In this document: positions 17,114 to 25,274 of the stretch, piece after piece
Position numbering within the stretch: the first letter of the stretch is position 1
How the letters are laid out: every line of letters begins with the position of its first letter
Assembly (NCBI GenBank): GCA_024281135.1
Contig: JAMXLG010000092.1
Coordinates: 1-38,204, forward strand
Reading direction: 5' to 3'
Source: Vulcanimicrobiia bacterium
GTDB taxonomy: Bacteria > Eremiobacterota > Eremiobacteria > Baltobacterales > Baltobacteraceae
DNA: 38,204 nucleotides
The notes under the pieces: model-generated
The model's database searches: none
Seen by the model: only the letters and a program-made list of their open reading frames with translations
Told to the model about the DNA's origin: nothing
Position numbers and translations under genes: made by a program

Positions 17114-17749
17114 ATGGTTCCGGCAATTGTCGCGCAAGTCGCTCACCAAAGCGCTCAAGATGAAAGCGGAGTAGCAAGCGCACAGTATACGCGTACCTTC
17201 GACGTTCATGCCGGCTCGGCGAGCCGGCATGATCATATGATTTTCACTGCTGTTTATTCGAGCGGTGATCTCGTGCACATCCATATCACGAGCGACACGC
17301 TCGGCGGTAAGAATGCAACCGCGGCACAACTCGCTCAGACTCAGTCAGATTACGAACATCCGAAGTCTACCGATCTCTTTCGAGCACCGTGGGATCCACG
17401 CTACACGAGCGAATACAACTACCGCGTCGTTAGCCCCACGACGATTGCATTTACGAGTCTCGTGTCCGACAAGGCACACGGAAGCGGCACGTTTACAATT
17501 GACGCGCAGAATCATGTGACCACGTATCAATACACGATGAGCGCAAACTATGAGTACGTAACGTCGGGAACGGTGAGCGGTCAGCGGGCGCAGGTGCTGC
17601 CCGGCTACTGGGCGGTGACGCACGAAGTTCAGCAGTTCACCGGCAAATACGGCCTCGTACCCGGCGGTGCTACGACTGATATTACGCAGGCGTCGTTCCG
17701 CCGATTTTCGAGCCTATCGGACGCGCAGGCAACTAACGGCCAGCGGTGA
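17114..17749 (+). CDS. Hypothetical beta-rich protein
   Basis: Protein of 211 residues from ATG 17114. After a short Ala/Gln-rich start it is beta-strand rich with alternating polar and hydrophobic residues (FTAVYSSGDLVHIHITSD, TYQYTMSANYEYVTSGTVSG), as in exported or surface proteins, yet no proper signal peptide precedes it; the true start could be elsewhere. No family is recognised. A 10-base-pair hairpin lies in its codons 32-39. Its stop overlaps the AI-2E family permease start by four bases (GTGA), so it belongs to that operon, upstream of the permease and the mini-Omp85. Confidence 0.6.
   Translation: MVPAIVAQVAHQSAQDESGVASAQYTRTFDVHAGSASRHDHMIFTAVYSSGDLVHIHITSDTLGGKNATAAQLAQTQSDYEHPKSTDLFRAPWDPRYTSEYNYRVVSPTTIAFTSLVSDKAHGSGTFTIDAQNHVTTYQYTMSANYEYVTSGTVSGQRAQVLPGYWAVTHEVQQFTGKYGLVPGGATTDITQASFRRFSSLSDAQATNGQR
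17207..17231. repeat. Perfect inverted repeat inside a coding region
   Basis: CATGCCGGCT (17207-17216), five-base loop CGGCG, AGCCGGCATG (17222-17231): a 10-base-pair hairpin about 95 bases into the hypothetical beta-rich gene. There is no T-run directly after it, so a plain terminator is unlikely. It might slow translation, or be chance in GC-rich DNA. Confidence 0.6.
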
Positions 17750-18816
17750 GTGCCGGCATTGGACGACGGATCCTTCGCGGCGTCGTCCTTCTCGTTTTTC
17801 TGGTGCTTGCCGGGATCCTCATCGCACGTATCCCGCGGACCACGACGATCTTTTTAATCGGTGGCCTGCTTGCATTCGCGGTAGAACCGGTCGCGAAGCG
17901 CCTTCAGGCTCGCATGTCAAAAGCGGCCTCAATCGTACTTGTTTACGTGGTTCTGGCGTTGCTCGTCGCCGTAGGATTCGCAATCGTGCTACCGGTGATC
18001 AACGATCAGGTCCGCAAGCTCGCCGCCAACGTTCCCGGCTACGTTGTGGTAGTACATCAGTGGCAGGCGGGTATAGGACTGTGGCTACAGCATGAAGTGC
18101 CCGGCTTGCATGCCGATTCCAACACGAACGATCTCGCGCGAACGCCTAACGACCGGATTAGCGAACTTGCCGTCGCGTCGGTCGCATCCGTCGAAAAGTT
18201 CCTTGCCGACACGGCCAACGGATTTTTCGTCATATTTTCGGCAATCGCGGTATCGATTTTCTTTCTAGCGTACGACACGCAAGTGGCCGACGGCTTCGCG
18301 TCCCTGTTTTTGGAAAGCCAACGAGACGCGGCCCGGAAACTTTCAGCCGAGATCGCGCAAACGTTTGGACGATACATCTTAGGGCAAGCAACGGTGAGCG
18401 CGATCACGGGCCTTGCCGTTGCCGCGCTGTCGGCGATCGTAGGATTCAAACTCCCTTGGGTTCTTTTTCTCATCACCTTCGTCGGCTACTCGATTCCAAT
18501 GTTCGGGATGATCACCGCACATCTCATCGCGATCCTCTTGTGCGTGCCGCAAGGCTCTGCAATGATTGTCTGGGTCCAGGCAATCATGTTGATCGTGGGT
18601 CAGATCAGCGACAATATCCTCGTTCCGAGGATCATGGGCAAGAAAGTCGGCGTCTCACCGATCGGCATCATGTTTGCCATTTTCGCCGGCGGCGAGCTGT
18701 TCGGTTTTGTAGGATTACTCCTCGCGATTCCGCTCGCGGCGCTCATCAATATTTTGTGGCGTTCGTTTGGGGCGCGCTGGCTGTGGCAGTTCGAAGGCGA
18801 TATCGCGGGAGCATAG
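17746..18816 (+). CDS. AI-2E family transporter (PerM/TqsA-like permease)
   Basis: Inner-membrane protein of 356 residues with about eight helices arranged as in the AI-2E exporter family (PF01594). A helix pair lies at the N-terminus (GVVLLVFLVLAGILIARI, FLIGGLLAFAVEPVAKRL), then a soluble middle segment (about residues 90-155). The conserved C-terminal block includes GYSIPMFGMITAHLIAIL, QISDNILVPRIMGKKVGVSPI and GLLLAIPLAALI. The family contains the autoinducer-2 exporter TqsA but also Na+/H+ and other permeases, so the substrate is open. GTG 17746 overlaps the preceding stop by four bases. The barrel-protein gene starts inside its last codons, suggesting an envelope-spanning partnership. 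Confidence 0.88.
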   Translation: MSAGIGRRILRGVVLLVFLVLAGILIARIPRTTTIFLIGGLLAFAVEPVAKRLQARMSKAASIVLVYVVLALLVAVGFAIVLPVINDQVRKLAANVPGYVVVVHQWQAGIGLWLQHEVPGLHADSNTNDLARTPNDRISELAVASVASVEKFLADTANGFFVIFSAIAVSIFFLAYDTQVADGFASLFLESQRDAARKLSAEIAQTFGRYILGQATVSAITGLAVAALSAIVGFKLPWVLFLITFVGYSIPMFGMITAHLIAILLCVPQGSAMIVWVQAIMLIVGQISDNILVPRIMGKKVGVSPIGIMFAIFAGGELFGFVGLLLAIPLAALINILWRSFGARWLWQFEGDIAGA

Positions 18817-20099
18817 CGGCCTTCGTACTTGCGGCGGTTGCATGCATTCTGCCAACGCACACCGAGGCAAACGGTTCCACCGGAGCGCCGCAAATTGCCA
18901 TTTCCGACATAGGCTCCACGGTCGCAGCGGTGACCGTTGAGACATCCGGCAATGTGAAGCCTGACGTTGTAGAGCGTTATCTTACGGTTCGCGCCGGCGA
19001 CCGGCTCGAACAGTCGGCGATCGACCGCGACTATAGCAATCTCGCAAATCTTGCCGGCCTGCGCGCGCGCCTGGACGTCAAGCACAACGGGACGAACGCC
19101 GTAACGCTGCATTGGATCGTCGCATCGAGGAGGATTGCGCCTGCGAATTATTCATTCTATGCGGTTGCTCCGCTTTCACCGGCGATCGGTGGGCCTGCAT
19201 TTAGCCTAACGACTTCGCCGCTTGGTAGAGGCAGATCCAACGTCGCTGCATCGATTCAGTTCACGCAACGCGGCGGTTTGGCGGTATTTTATTCGGTGCC
19301 GCTGCATCTCGATCCGGTCAGAGGGCGCGAATCAAACTTCGTCGTCGATGTCGCAGGCTTGCACACGCTCTATCGCGCCGATCAGCCCGAACCCGTCAAT
19401 GTTTATAGTTGGGTCACGGCATTCGAAGCCGCCTATCTTCTGCGCGCAACAAATGGGACGCAGCTCCAACTTGGTTTGCGAACGCAACGGTCAACGAGCG
19501 ATGGACCAACGAATATCACGGCACCGTCCGTAGTCGACACGTACTATTCCCCCACAAGAAACACCGTCTTAGAAGCCGGGCTTTCGCGTGGGTGTCCAAG
19601 CCCGCCGAAGCAATGGCATCCGCCATATTGCACGACGCAATATCGGCTCGAAGCCTTCAACGCAATCGGCGGATTGGGTGCGACGAGTGAGTATCAGTTG
19701 TACAATGCCGACCTCGCGCACTACACGGCGATCGGTTCATCTACCCTTGCATTGCACGCGGCAGGTGCGTGGACGGGCGGCGTTTTACCCACGAGTCTCT
19801 TAGTCTGCAGCAACCTCTTTCACGCCTACCCTAAGGCATTCTGTGGTACGTCCGCGCAAATCGTACAAGCGGAATTTCGCATTGGTGATGCATCGCCGGC
19901 ACCACTGAAGTTCATCGTGTTTACGGAGACGGGTGCAAGCCGCGTTCGAGGTGGCGATCAGCCGCCGTTTGCTACGTCGACGTACCAATGGCACGCGGAT
20001 TCCGGAATCGGCGTGATGTATCGAGTCGTGCGCCTGAATCTTGGCTACGGCTCGCAAGGCGCGCGCCTCTCGTTCGAGCTACAAGGGCAGTCTTTTTAA
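18783..20099 (+). CDS. Mini-Omp85: outer-membrane protein with one POTRA domain
   Basis: Secreted protein of about 438 residues. The signal peptide reads SIAAFVLAAVACILPTHTEA. A POTRA-like domain follows: VETSGNVKPDVVERYLTVRA, then GDRLEQSAIDRDYSNLANLAG, the spacing seen in BamA, TamA and ShlB proteins. The rest (about residue 120 on) is strongly amphipathic beta strand, and the protein ends FELQGQSF, with the C-terminal Phe used for barrel insertion. One POTRA and a barrel make it much shorter than BamA (about 800). GTG 18783, 34 bases inside the permease gene, gives a start just before the signal peptide; no site supports it strongly. It is direct evidence for an outer membrane. Confidence 0.75.
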   Translation: MAVRRRYRGSIAAFVLAAVACILPTHTEANGSTGAPQIAISDIGSTVAAVTVETSGNVKPDVVERYLTVRAGDRLEQSAIDRDYSNLANLAGLRARLDVKHNGTNAVTLHWIVASRRIAPANYSFYAVAPLSPAIGGPAFSLTTSPLGRGRSNVAASIQFTQRGGLAVFYSVPLHLDPVRGRESNFVVDVAGLHTLYRADQPEPVNVYSWVTAFEAAYLLRATNGTQLQLGLRTQRSTSDGPTNITAPSVVDTYYSPTRNTVLEAGLSRGCPSPPKQWHPPYCTTQYRLEAFNAIGGLGATSEYQLYNADLAHYTAIGSSTLALHAAGAWTGGVLPTSLLVCSNLFHAYPKAFCGTSAQIVQAEFRIGDASPAPLKFIVFTETGASRVRGGDQPPFATSTYQWHADSGIGVMYRVVRLNLGYGSQGARLSFELQGQSF

Positions 20100-20102
20100 C
20101 TG

Positions 20103-20909
20103 TTACGGCCGTCCTGGTATTGCGTGGTGAACAGGAATCGCGCTCTGCAACACTGCGTTGATGAGTACTCCGGCAAGTCCATGGCCGCCGGTTAAAATCG
20201 GGCCGCGACCTGGAGTGCACGGGCCGCCGCCGGGAATCGTCGGCCACGGCTCGCTGACCGGGCTCGGACCACGTGGAGCGCCGACGGGCGGTACCGAAAT
20301 CTTGGTAGTGCCGGTATCAACGGGAGTCTTGTCGGGCGCTTGGGCGGGCGCTTTGTCCTCGGCGGCCTGCTCCGCTGCTTGAGTTTCCGCCAGCGCTTTC
20401 GCACGCATTTGATCTTTAGCGCGCGCTTCGGCCTGTGCTTTCAACCAAAACTTTTCGTCGTTCTGCGCCTGCCTTTGCGGTTGCGGCTCCGCGACCGCAA
20501 GTGCGCGCGTCTTCCGCTGCACCTGTTTCTGTGGTTGCAATTGCGGTGCCGGTTCGGTCACCGGAACGACCACCTTCGGCGCCGTCGCGACTGCCGGCTG
20601 ATGGTGTATAACCGGCACGGCGACGTGAGGCTTTAAGACGTGCGGCCGCGCCGGCGCGACGTGACGAACGCTCGTCGTCATAACCGGTGCATTCGCGCGA
20701 TGCTGCGCAAAGACGGCAGGTTCGATCACGTATCCCGCCACGAGCGAGACGATGCCGGCGAGTGCCAAGATCTTCGCGATAGAACCGTGGCCGCTGCGCG
20801 TGAAGAACTTCGGATTAGCTTTACGAAGGCGCTTTACAAGTTCCGGATCGGCGAGAAGCTCGAGCCGATCATCATCGGAGTTAGCATCGGATCGCGGATA
20901 TAGGAGCAT
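20103..20909 (-). CDS. Membrane-anchored Pro/Gln/Ala-rich protein, unknown
   Basis: Protein of 268 residues from ATG 20909, chosen because GGGAGG lies seven bases upstream; the frame itself opens further at 20936. Layout: an N-terminal cytoplasmic part (DDDRLELLADPELVKRLRKA), one membrane helix (IAKILALAGIVSLVAGYVI), then a long low-complexity tail of His/Pro/Val (HVLKPHVAVPVIHHQP), Gln/Lys (PQLQPQKQVQRKTR) and Ala/Lys/Glu helix (AKDQMRAKALAETQAAEQAA), ending in Gly/Pro. TonB and TolA have comparable periplasm-crossing tails, but the C-terminal binding domain of those is not seen. Convergent with the mini-Omp85 gene, three bases apart. Confidence 0.65.
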   Translation of the reverse strand: MLLYPRSDANSDDDRLELLADPELVKRLRKANPKFFTRSGHGSIAKILALAGIVSLVAGYVIEPAVFAQHRANAPVMTTSVRHVAPARPHVLKPHVAVPVIHHQPAVATAPKVVVPVTEPAPQLQPQKQVQRKTRALAVAEPQPQRQAQNDEKFWLKAQAEARAKDQMRAKALAETQAAEQAAEDKAPAQAPDKTPVDTGTTKISVPPVGAPRGPSPVSEPWPTIPGGGPCTPGRGPILTGGHGLAGVLINAVLQSAIPVHHAIPGRP

Positions 20910-20977
20910 CTGCATGCCTCCCAGGCCAAAAAGCAACTCTACTGTAGCACACGAACCTTTTTGGGAAGAAGCCTCAC

Positions 20978-22006
20978 ATGTCTGTACTGTCGACGTGGGG
21001 CTTGTTTGCTATCTTCCTGGCGGCAGCGGGCGTCATTTGGTGGGCCGGCATCATCCTCGCCTTCACAACGGACGCAATCGACACGCATTTCGGCTGGGGA
21101 GAAGGCGTCGGCGGCGCCGTTTTGCTCGCGGTGGCGACAAACTTGCCTGAGATCGCGATTCTCATCGGCTGCGCCTTTTCGAATTCGATGGACCTGGCCG
21201 TCGGAAACATTCTCGGCGGCATCGCGATTCAGACGGTCGTTTTGGTTATCCTCGACGGGCCCGGACTTCGCGCGCGTATTCCGCTTATGTCGACCGTACG
21301 TTCGCTCACGATCGTGGTCCAAGGAATGGTCGTCATCTCGGTGCTGATGTTTTGCATAATCGGAGCGCTTCTGCCGAGAACGATGATTGCGTTTCGCATC
21401 ACGCCCGCGGAAGTGGGCATCCTCGTGTTTTGGCTCTTCGGTCTCTGGCTAACGGCGCAAAATGAAGATCGCGAAGCATGGAAAGCGGGCCACGTACACA
21501 TGATCGAAGAGGCGCCTGGAGTCGTACGGCATCACACGGTTCGTAGAGCGATCCTTCTCTTTGCAATCGCAGCAGGCGTAACGATGATTTGCGGCGTCGC
21601 CCTCGAGCTTTCGAGCGTCGAGATCGCGGGGCGTTTTCACATCAGCGGCGTGATCTTCGGCGCAACGTTTCTTTCCGCGGTGACAGCGCTTCCCGAAGTG
21701 ACGACAGGCCTTGCCGCCGTGAAAGTCGGAAGTTTTGAACTCGCGATCAGCGATGTCATCGGCGGCAACGCATTTCTTCCCGTGCTCTTTCTTCTCGGGA
21801 GTCTGCTGAGCGGGAAGGCGCTCTTGCCCGATGCGCAAGGACCGGATCTCTATCTCACGGCACTCGGTGCGCTTCTCACAGCCGTCTACTGCGCGGGCGC
21901 CATCTTTCGATCGAAACGCATGCTATTCGGAACGGGAATCGATTCACTAATCGTTCTCGTGCTCTACATCATCGGCATTGCGGGACTGTTTTTTATCAGG
22001 ACATGA
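20978..22006 (+). CDS. Sodium/calcium exchanger family protein
   Basis: Integral membrane antiporter of 342 residues with the two inverted alpha-repeats of the Ca2+/cation antiporter superfamily. Repeat 1 has AVATNLPEIAILIGCAF and MDLAVGNILGGIAIQ; repeat 2 has ATFLSAVTALPEVTTGLAA and FELAISDVIGGNAFLP. The Glu in each LPE and the Asn/Asp in the GN and SD blocks are the ion-binding positions. About ten membrane helices flank a short loop (NEDREAWKAGHVH). Likely Ca2+ extrusion coupled to Na+ or H+. The ATG lies after a weak Shine-Dalgarno sequence, and the gene ends one base before the convergent thioesterase gene. Confidence 0.88.
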   Translation: MSVLSTWGLFAIFLAAAGVIWWAGIILAFTTDAIDTHFGWGEGVGGAVLLAVATNLPEIAILIGCAFSNSMDLAVGNILGGIAIQTVVLVILDGPGLRARIPLMSTVRSLTIVVQGMVVISVLMFCIIGALLPRTMIAFRITPAEVGILVFWLFGLWLTAQNEDREAWKAGHVHMIEEAPGVVRHHTVRRAILLFAIAAGVTMICGVALELSSVEIAGRFHISGVIFGATFLSAVTALPEVTTGLAAVKVGSFELAISDVIGGNAFLPVLFLLGSLLSGKALLPDAQGPDLYLTALGALLTAVYCAGAIFRSKRMLFGTGIDSLIVLVLYIIGIAGLFFIRT

Positions 22007-22007
22007 G

Positions 22008-22439
22008 CTAGACGCTAGTTCGCTTCGCGACGACACAGTTTGATTGCGCATAGGCGTACTTCATGCCGTCGTCATCTTCGAGAAACGCTTCGGCGAGAAT
22101 CGTTCGTCCTTGTTGGTTAACGATGAGCGCGCGAATCGCCAAATCGCCGGTTGAGGCGGCCACCGGAGTGAAGTAGCGCACGATCAAATCCGTCGTTGCG
22201 GCCATGGTCTTCGACGGATCGTCCATGAGCGTAATCGTCACGAGTCCGAGCGCAATGTCGAGAACCGTTGCGGCGAACCCGCCTTGCACGACGCCGAACG
22301 GATTCTCGTGTTGCGCGCCCGGAGTCGCGCGTGCGTGAACTTCGCCCCGCTCTACGCGTCCAATGCGAAATGCCCATGGTTTTGCCATGGGCATTGAATT
22401 CTCGGGATCGAGCGAGCGTACAAACGTGAGACCATCCAT
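22008..22439 (-). CDS. PaaI-type hotdog thioesterase
   Basis: Cytoplasmic hotdog-fold acyl-CoA thioesterase of 143 residues. The active-site block is QHENPFGVVQGGFAATVLDIALG, where the common N-x-x-G-x-x-HGG reads NPFGVVQGG, a Gln replacing His, as happens in some members. The DLIVRYFTPV strand and the closing GMKYAYAQSNCVV are typical. It would hydrolyse small aryl- or acyl-CoA esters; the substrate is unknown. It follows a DUF4097-like gene by six bases on the same strand. A perfect 11-base-pair hairpin lies in its codons 15-24. Confidence 0.82.
   Translation of the reverse strand: MDGLTFVRSLDPENSMPMAKPWAFRIGRVERGEVHARATPGAQHENPFGVVQGGFAATVLDIALGLVTITLMDDPSKTMAATTDLIVRYFTPVAASTGDLAIRALIVNQQGRTILAEAFLEDDDGMKYAYAQSNCVVAKRTSV
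22369..22395. repeat. Perfect inverted repeat inside the thioesterase gene
   Basis: AATGCCCATGG (22369-22379), loop TTTTG, CCATGGGCATT (22385-22395): an 11-base-pair perfect hairpin about 45 bases into the minus-strand gene, within codons for SMPMAKPW. It could hinder ribosomes or act as an RNA element; chance is possible. Confidence 0.65.
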
Positions 22440-22445
22440 TTGCCT

Positions 22446-23204
22446 CTACGGTGCTTTCACGATATCCACGTCACCTTTCCCGGTGCCGATCAACAGCGTC
22501 GGGCCCTTATCTCCGAAGTGCGCCTCTGCGCTGGCCCCCGTTCCTTTCGTAACGACCGTCAGCGGCCATTCGGAATGAATCGCGCCGTCGTCGGTTCCGG
22601 CTTTGATTTCACCGATCGCGGCGTTCGCCGGCAAAACGGCGCGCACGGTTCCATTTCCGGTCCCAAGCTCTACGCGCGTTACATGGGTCATGTCGCGGAA
22701 GCCGCCGTTGACCATACCCTCTTTTGCGCCGAGCGTTGCGTTGCCGGAGAGTCCACCGCACAGCACGGGACCATTCACCGTCGACGCGATTACCGAACCG
22801 GAGACGTCGTTCACGCCGACGGAACCCGCGTCGCTATGCGCGACGACGTTCGTGTCCGGCGGCACTTGAATCTGAAACGAAAGGCTGCAGTCTTGCGTGC
22901 AGCTTGCGGGGAGATGCGCCGTCGCGCTAACGCCGTTTCCGCTCTGTGTCACGTCGGCATGAATCGCGGCAACCGCTTGTTGCGTGGCGGCGCGACGGCT
23001 CGCGACGACGATGATTTTTCCCGGTTCGCCCGCCTCGATCGCAACGCGTCCGTTCGGTGTCGTAACGTTCAACGTTGCGCCGGGAGACATAGCGTACGTG
23101 TAGGTGTTCTCTTGATGTGGTCCCGCAAAAGGATTCACGGGTATGCCGGGCGCAACTGCTGGGCTCGTCTGCAGCGCTAGAATCAAAGCGAACACTATCA
23201 TCAT
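22446..23204 (-). CDS. Secreted DUF4097-like beta-helix/adhesin-type protein
   Basis: Protein of 252 residues with an N-terminal signal (MIVFALILALQTSPAVA) and then short repeated beta strands: LNVTTPNGRVAIEAGEPGKI, HSDAGSVGVNDVSGSVIAST, VNGPVLCGGLSGNATLGAKEG and ELGTGNGTVRAVLP. Alternating N/D-G turns and small hydrophobics are the mark of DUF4097 and related right-handed beta structures. One Cys pair (PASCTQDCSL) could form a disulphide outside the cytoplasm. Function unknown. It leads a two-gene minus-strand run with the thioesterase and diverges from the oxidoreductase gene. Confidence 0.75.
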   Translation of the reverse strand: MMIVFALILALQTSPAVAPGIPVNPFAGPHQENTYTYAMSPGATLNVTTPNGRVAIEAGEPGKIIVVASRRAATQQAVAAIHADVTQSGNGVSATAHLPASCTQDCSLSFQIQVPPDTNVVAHSDAGSVGVNDVSGSVIASTVNGPVLCGGLSGNATLGAKEGMVNGGFRDMTHVTRVELGTGNGTVRAVLPANAAIGEIKAGTDDGAIHSEWPLTVVTKGTGASAEAHFGDKGPTLLIGTGKGDVDIVKAP

Positions 23205-23237
23205 CTTGCATGTACCCGTTTAGGACGGAGAGTCAAT

Positions 23238-23939
23238 ATGCGAATCGGAATCATCGGTTCGGGAAGAATCGGGGGCAACTGTGCGCGGCAATTCGTTGCA
23301 AGCGGGAAACACGAGGTGAAGTTGAGCTTCTCGCGCGATTTCTCAAGCCTCGAAGCGTTCGCGCGCGAGCTCGGATCTCGCGCCTCCGCCGGCACACCAA
23401 CGGAAGCGGTTGCGTTTGGAGAGGTCGTCGTGCTCTCTGTGCCATGGGATACCATTGCGAAAGCCTTATCGCAAGCGGGCTCGCTTTCAGGCAAGATCGT
23501 CATCGACACCACGAACCAATTCGGGTCGCGCGACCTGCCGCAGGCGGGCACTACCGCCGCATCGTTCAATGCGTCGCGCATGCCGGGAGCGCGGTACGCA
23601 AAGTCGTTCAATACACTAACCGCGCAATTTCAGGCCGAAGCGGCGCGGCGAGTGGGCGACGAACGAGTCGTGCAGTGGATCTGCGGCGATGACGCGGAGG
23701 CTAAGCATATCGTGGCGGCGCTCGTTTCGGATGCGGGGTATGTCCCGGTCGATCTCGGTGGAGTCGAGACGTGCGCAGTTATGGAGGCGCCCCGACGCGA
23801 CGGGGCAGTGTACGGCGAAGAATACCGCGCTACCGATGCAGCGGCTGTCGTGGAAGCGGTGCGCCTGGGCCGTCCCATCCCCGCCGCGGTACGACTAGCG
23901 CGAATGCACGCGCATCGGCATCGGCCCTTTAGGCCGTAA
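23238..23939 (+). CDS. F420H2:NADP-oxidoreductase-like / NADPH-binding reductase
   Basis: Rossmann-fold protein of 233 residues. The N-terminal MRIGIIGSGRIGGNCARQF is a GxGxxG dinucleotide site; SFSRDFSSLEAF follows, with Ser and Arg after strand two, which suits NADP(H). Next come VVVLSVPWDTIAKAL, KIVIDTTNQF and AKSFNTLTAQFQ, all typical of the NADPH-dependent F420 reductase family. Many bacterial members do not use F420, so the cofactor partner is uncertain. ATG 23238 is preceded by GGACGGAG. Its last 45 bases overlap the 3' end of the convergent cytochrome P450 gene. Confidence 0.8.
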   Translation: MRIGIIGSGRIGGNCARQFVASGKHEVKLSFSRDFSSLEAFARELGSRASAGTPTEAVAFGEVVVLSVPWDTIAKALSQAGSLSGKIVIDTTNQFGSRDLPQAGTTAASFNASRMPGARYAKSFNTLTAQFQAEAARRVGDERVVQWICGDDAEAKHIVAALVSDAGYVPVDLGGVETCAVMEAPRRDGAVYGEEYRATDAAAVVEAVRLGRPIPAAVRLARMHAHRHRPFRP

Positions 23940-25274
23940 CGTTACCAATGCATCGAAGGACGGTTCCCCGCTAAATTCCGCAGTGAAGCGAAAGTGCCGC
24001 GCGATGGTTGCGAGCAGCAGTGTCCCTTCAGTCCACGCAAATTCCTCGCCGATGCAGCGGCGGGCGCCGCCACCGAACGGCGCGTAGGCGAATTGCGGAA
24101 GGTCGTCTTGAAGCCAGCGATCGGGGTCGAATCGCAACGGCTCGCGATAGAATCGCGACAAACGGTGCAACACGAGTTGACACACGAAAACAGTGGTCTT
24201 TGCGGGGATGTGATAGCCACCCACGAGCGTGAGATCGCGCTGCGCTTCGCGTCCGATGATCCACGCCGGAGGAAAGAGGCGCATCGATTCGCGCATGACG
24301 CGCCGCGCATATTCGGTGTTTCCTGCAATGAGATCCGCGTGAAGGCGCTCCTCGACGTCGGGGTTGCGAGCCAGCAGATACCACGTCCACGCCAGCGCAT
24401 TTGCCGTCGTTTCGTGGCCGGCAAGAAACAACGTCATGGCTTCGTCGCGCACCTGTTCGTCGCTCAACCGATACCCCGTCTCCGGATCTTCTGCTACGAG
24501 CAGCATCGAGAGCGCATCGGTGCGTTCCGACGGATTCGCACGACGTTCTCCGATTAACCGATACAGCACGCGATCCAGCCGCGCACGCGCGTTGTTGAAA
24601 CGGCGCGTCGATGGAAGAAATCGCAATGCACGCCGTAAAGCGCCGGGCGGACCGATTGCGAGCGGATAGACTTCCATCACGTCTTTCAAGGCATCTCGCA
24701 CTTCGTGCGTTTCTGCCTCGGCATCGACACCGAAGAGTGTTTCACTTGCAATGCGAAGCGTCAGCGCGCTCATCGCCGCCGTCATATCGAAAACGTCGCC
24801 GTCGTGTTGCTCCTCAACCCACTCGTCGCCGAATCGCTGCATCGTCTGCACGTACTGCTCAATGTGCCGGCGATGAAAGGCCGGCTGCACGATGCGCCGC
24901 ATTTGCCGGTGGCGTGGATCTTCGCTCGTCAGCAAACCGTCGCCGAGAAGCCATCGCAGCGCGCGTCCGCCTTCGGATTTGTGAAACGCATGCTGTTGCG
25001 TGATGAGCACATCTTTGATCTGCTCGGGATCGTTTAGCATGACGAACGAGCGCCAGGGCAAACGAAAGCGAACGATCGATCCATACCGAATTGCAATGTC
25101 GCTAAGAAACGCTGGCAGTTTTGGAAACGGCGTCGGATAGAGCCGCCGCAGCGTCTCCCACCGGCCCGGTCCCGGAATGCGTTTAGCCGCCGGCGGCTTT
25201 GGCTTTTCGTCCTTGGGCGATGAACCAGGCGACGATTTTGTCGCGGTGATCTCCTTGGATCTCAACGACGCCAT
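23895..25274 (-). CDS. Cytochrome P450
   Basis: Heme monooxygenase of about 459 residues. The proline-rich entry is KRIPGPGRW. The I-helix oxygen-activation motif is LFLAGHETTANALAW, the K-helix ExxR is MRESMRLFPPAW, and the heme-thiolate loop is FAYAPFGGGARRCIGEEFAW with the ligand Cys. There is no N-terminal membrane anchor. The substrate cannot be told; fatty acids or isoprenoids are usual for this type. The start is awkward: the first usable codons are ATG 25274 or TTG 25265, both deep inside the upstream SUI1-like gene, and nothing usable lies nearer to KRIPGPG (an ATT is there). The 3' end overlaps the convergent oxidoreductase gene by 45 bases. Confidence 0.9.
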   Translation of the reverse strand: MASLRSKEITATKSSPGSSPKDEKPKPPAAKRIPGPGRWETLRRLYPTPFPKLPAFLSDIAIRYGSIVRFRLPWRSFVMLNDPEQIKDVLITQQHAFHKSEGGRALRWLLGDGLLTSEDPRHRQMRRIVQPAFHRRHIEQYVQTMQRFGDEWVEEQHDGDVFDMTAAMSALTLRIASETLFGVDAEAETHEVRDALKDVMEVYPLAIGPPGALRRALRFLPSTRRFNNARARLDRVLYRLIGERRANPSERTDALSMLLVAEDPETGYRLSDEQVRDEAMTLFLAGHETTANALAWTWYLLARNPDVEERLHADLIAGNTEYARRVMRESMRLFPPAWIIGREAQRDLTLVGGYHIPAKTTVFVCQLVLHRLSRFYREPLRFDPDRWLQDDLPQFAYAPFGGGARRCIGEEFAWTEGTLLLATIARHFRFTAEFSGEPSFDALVTLRPKGPMPMRVHSR

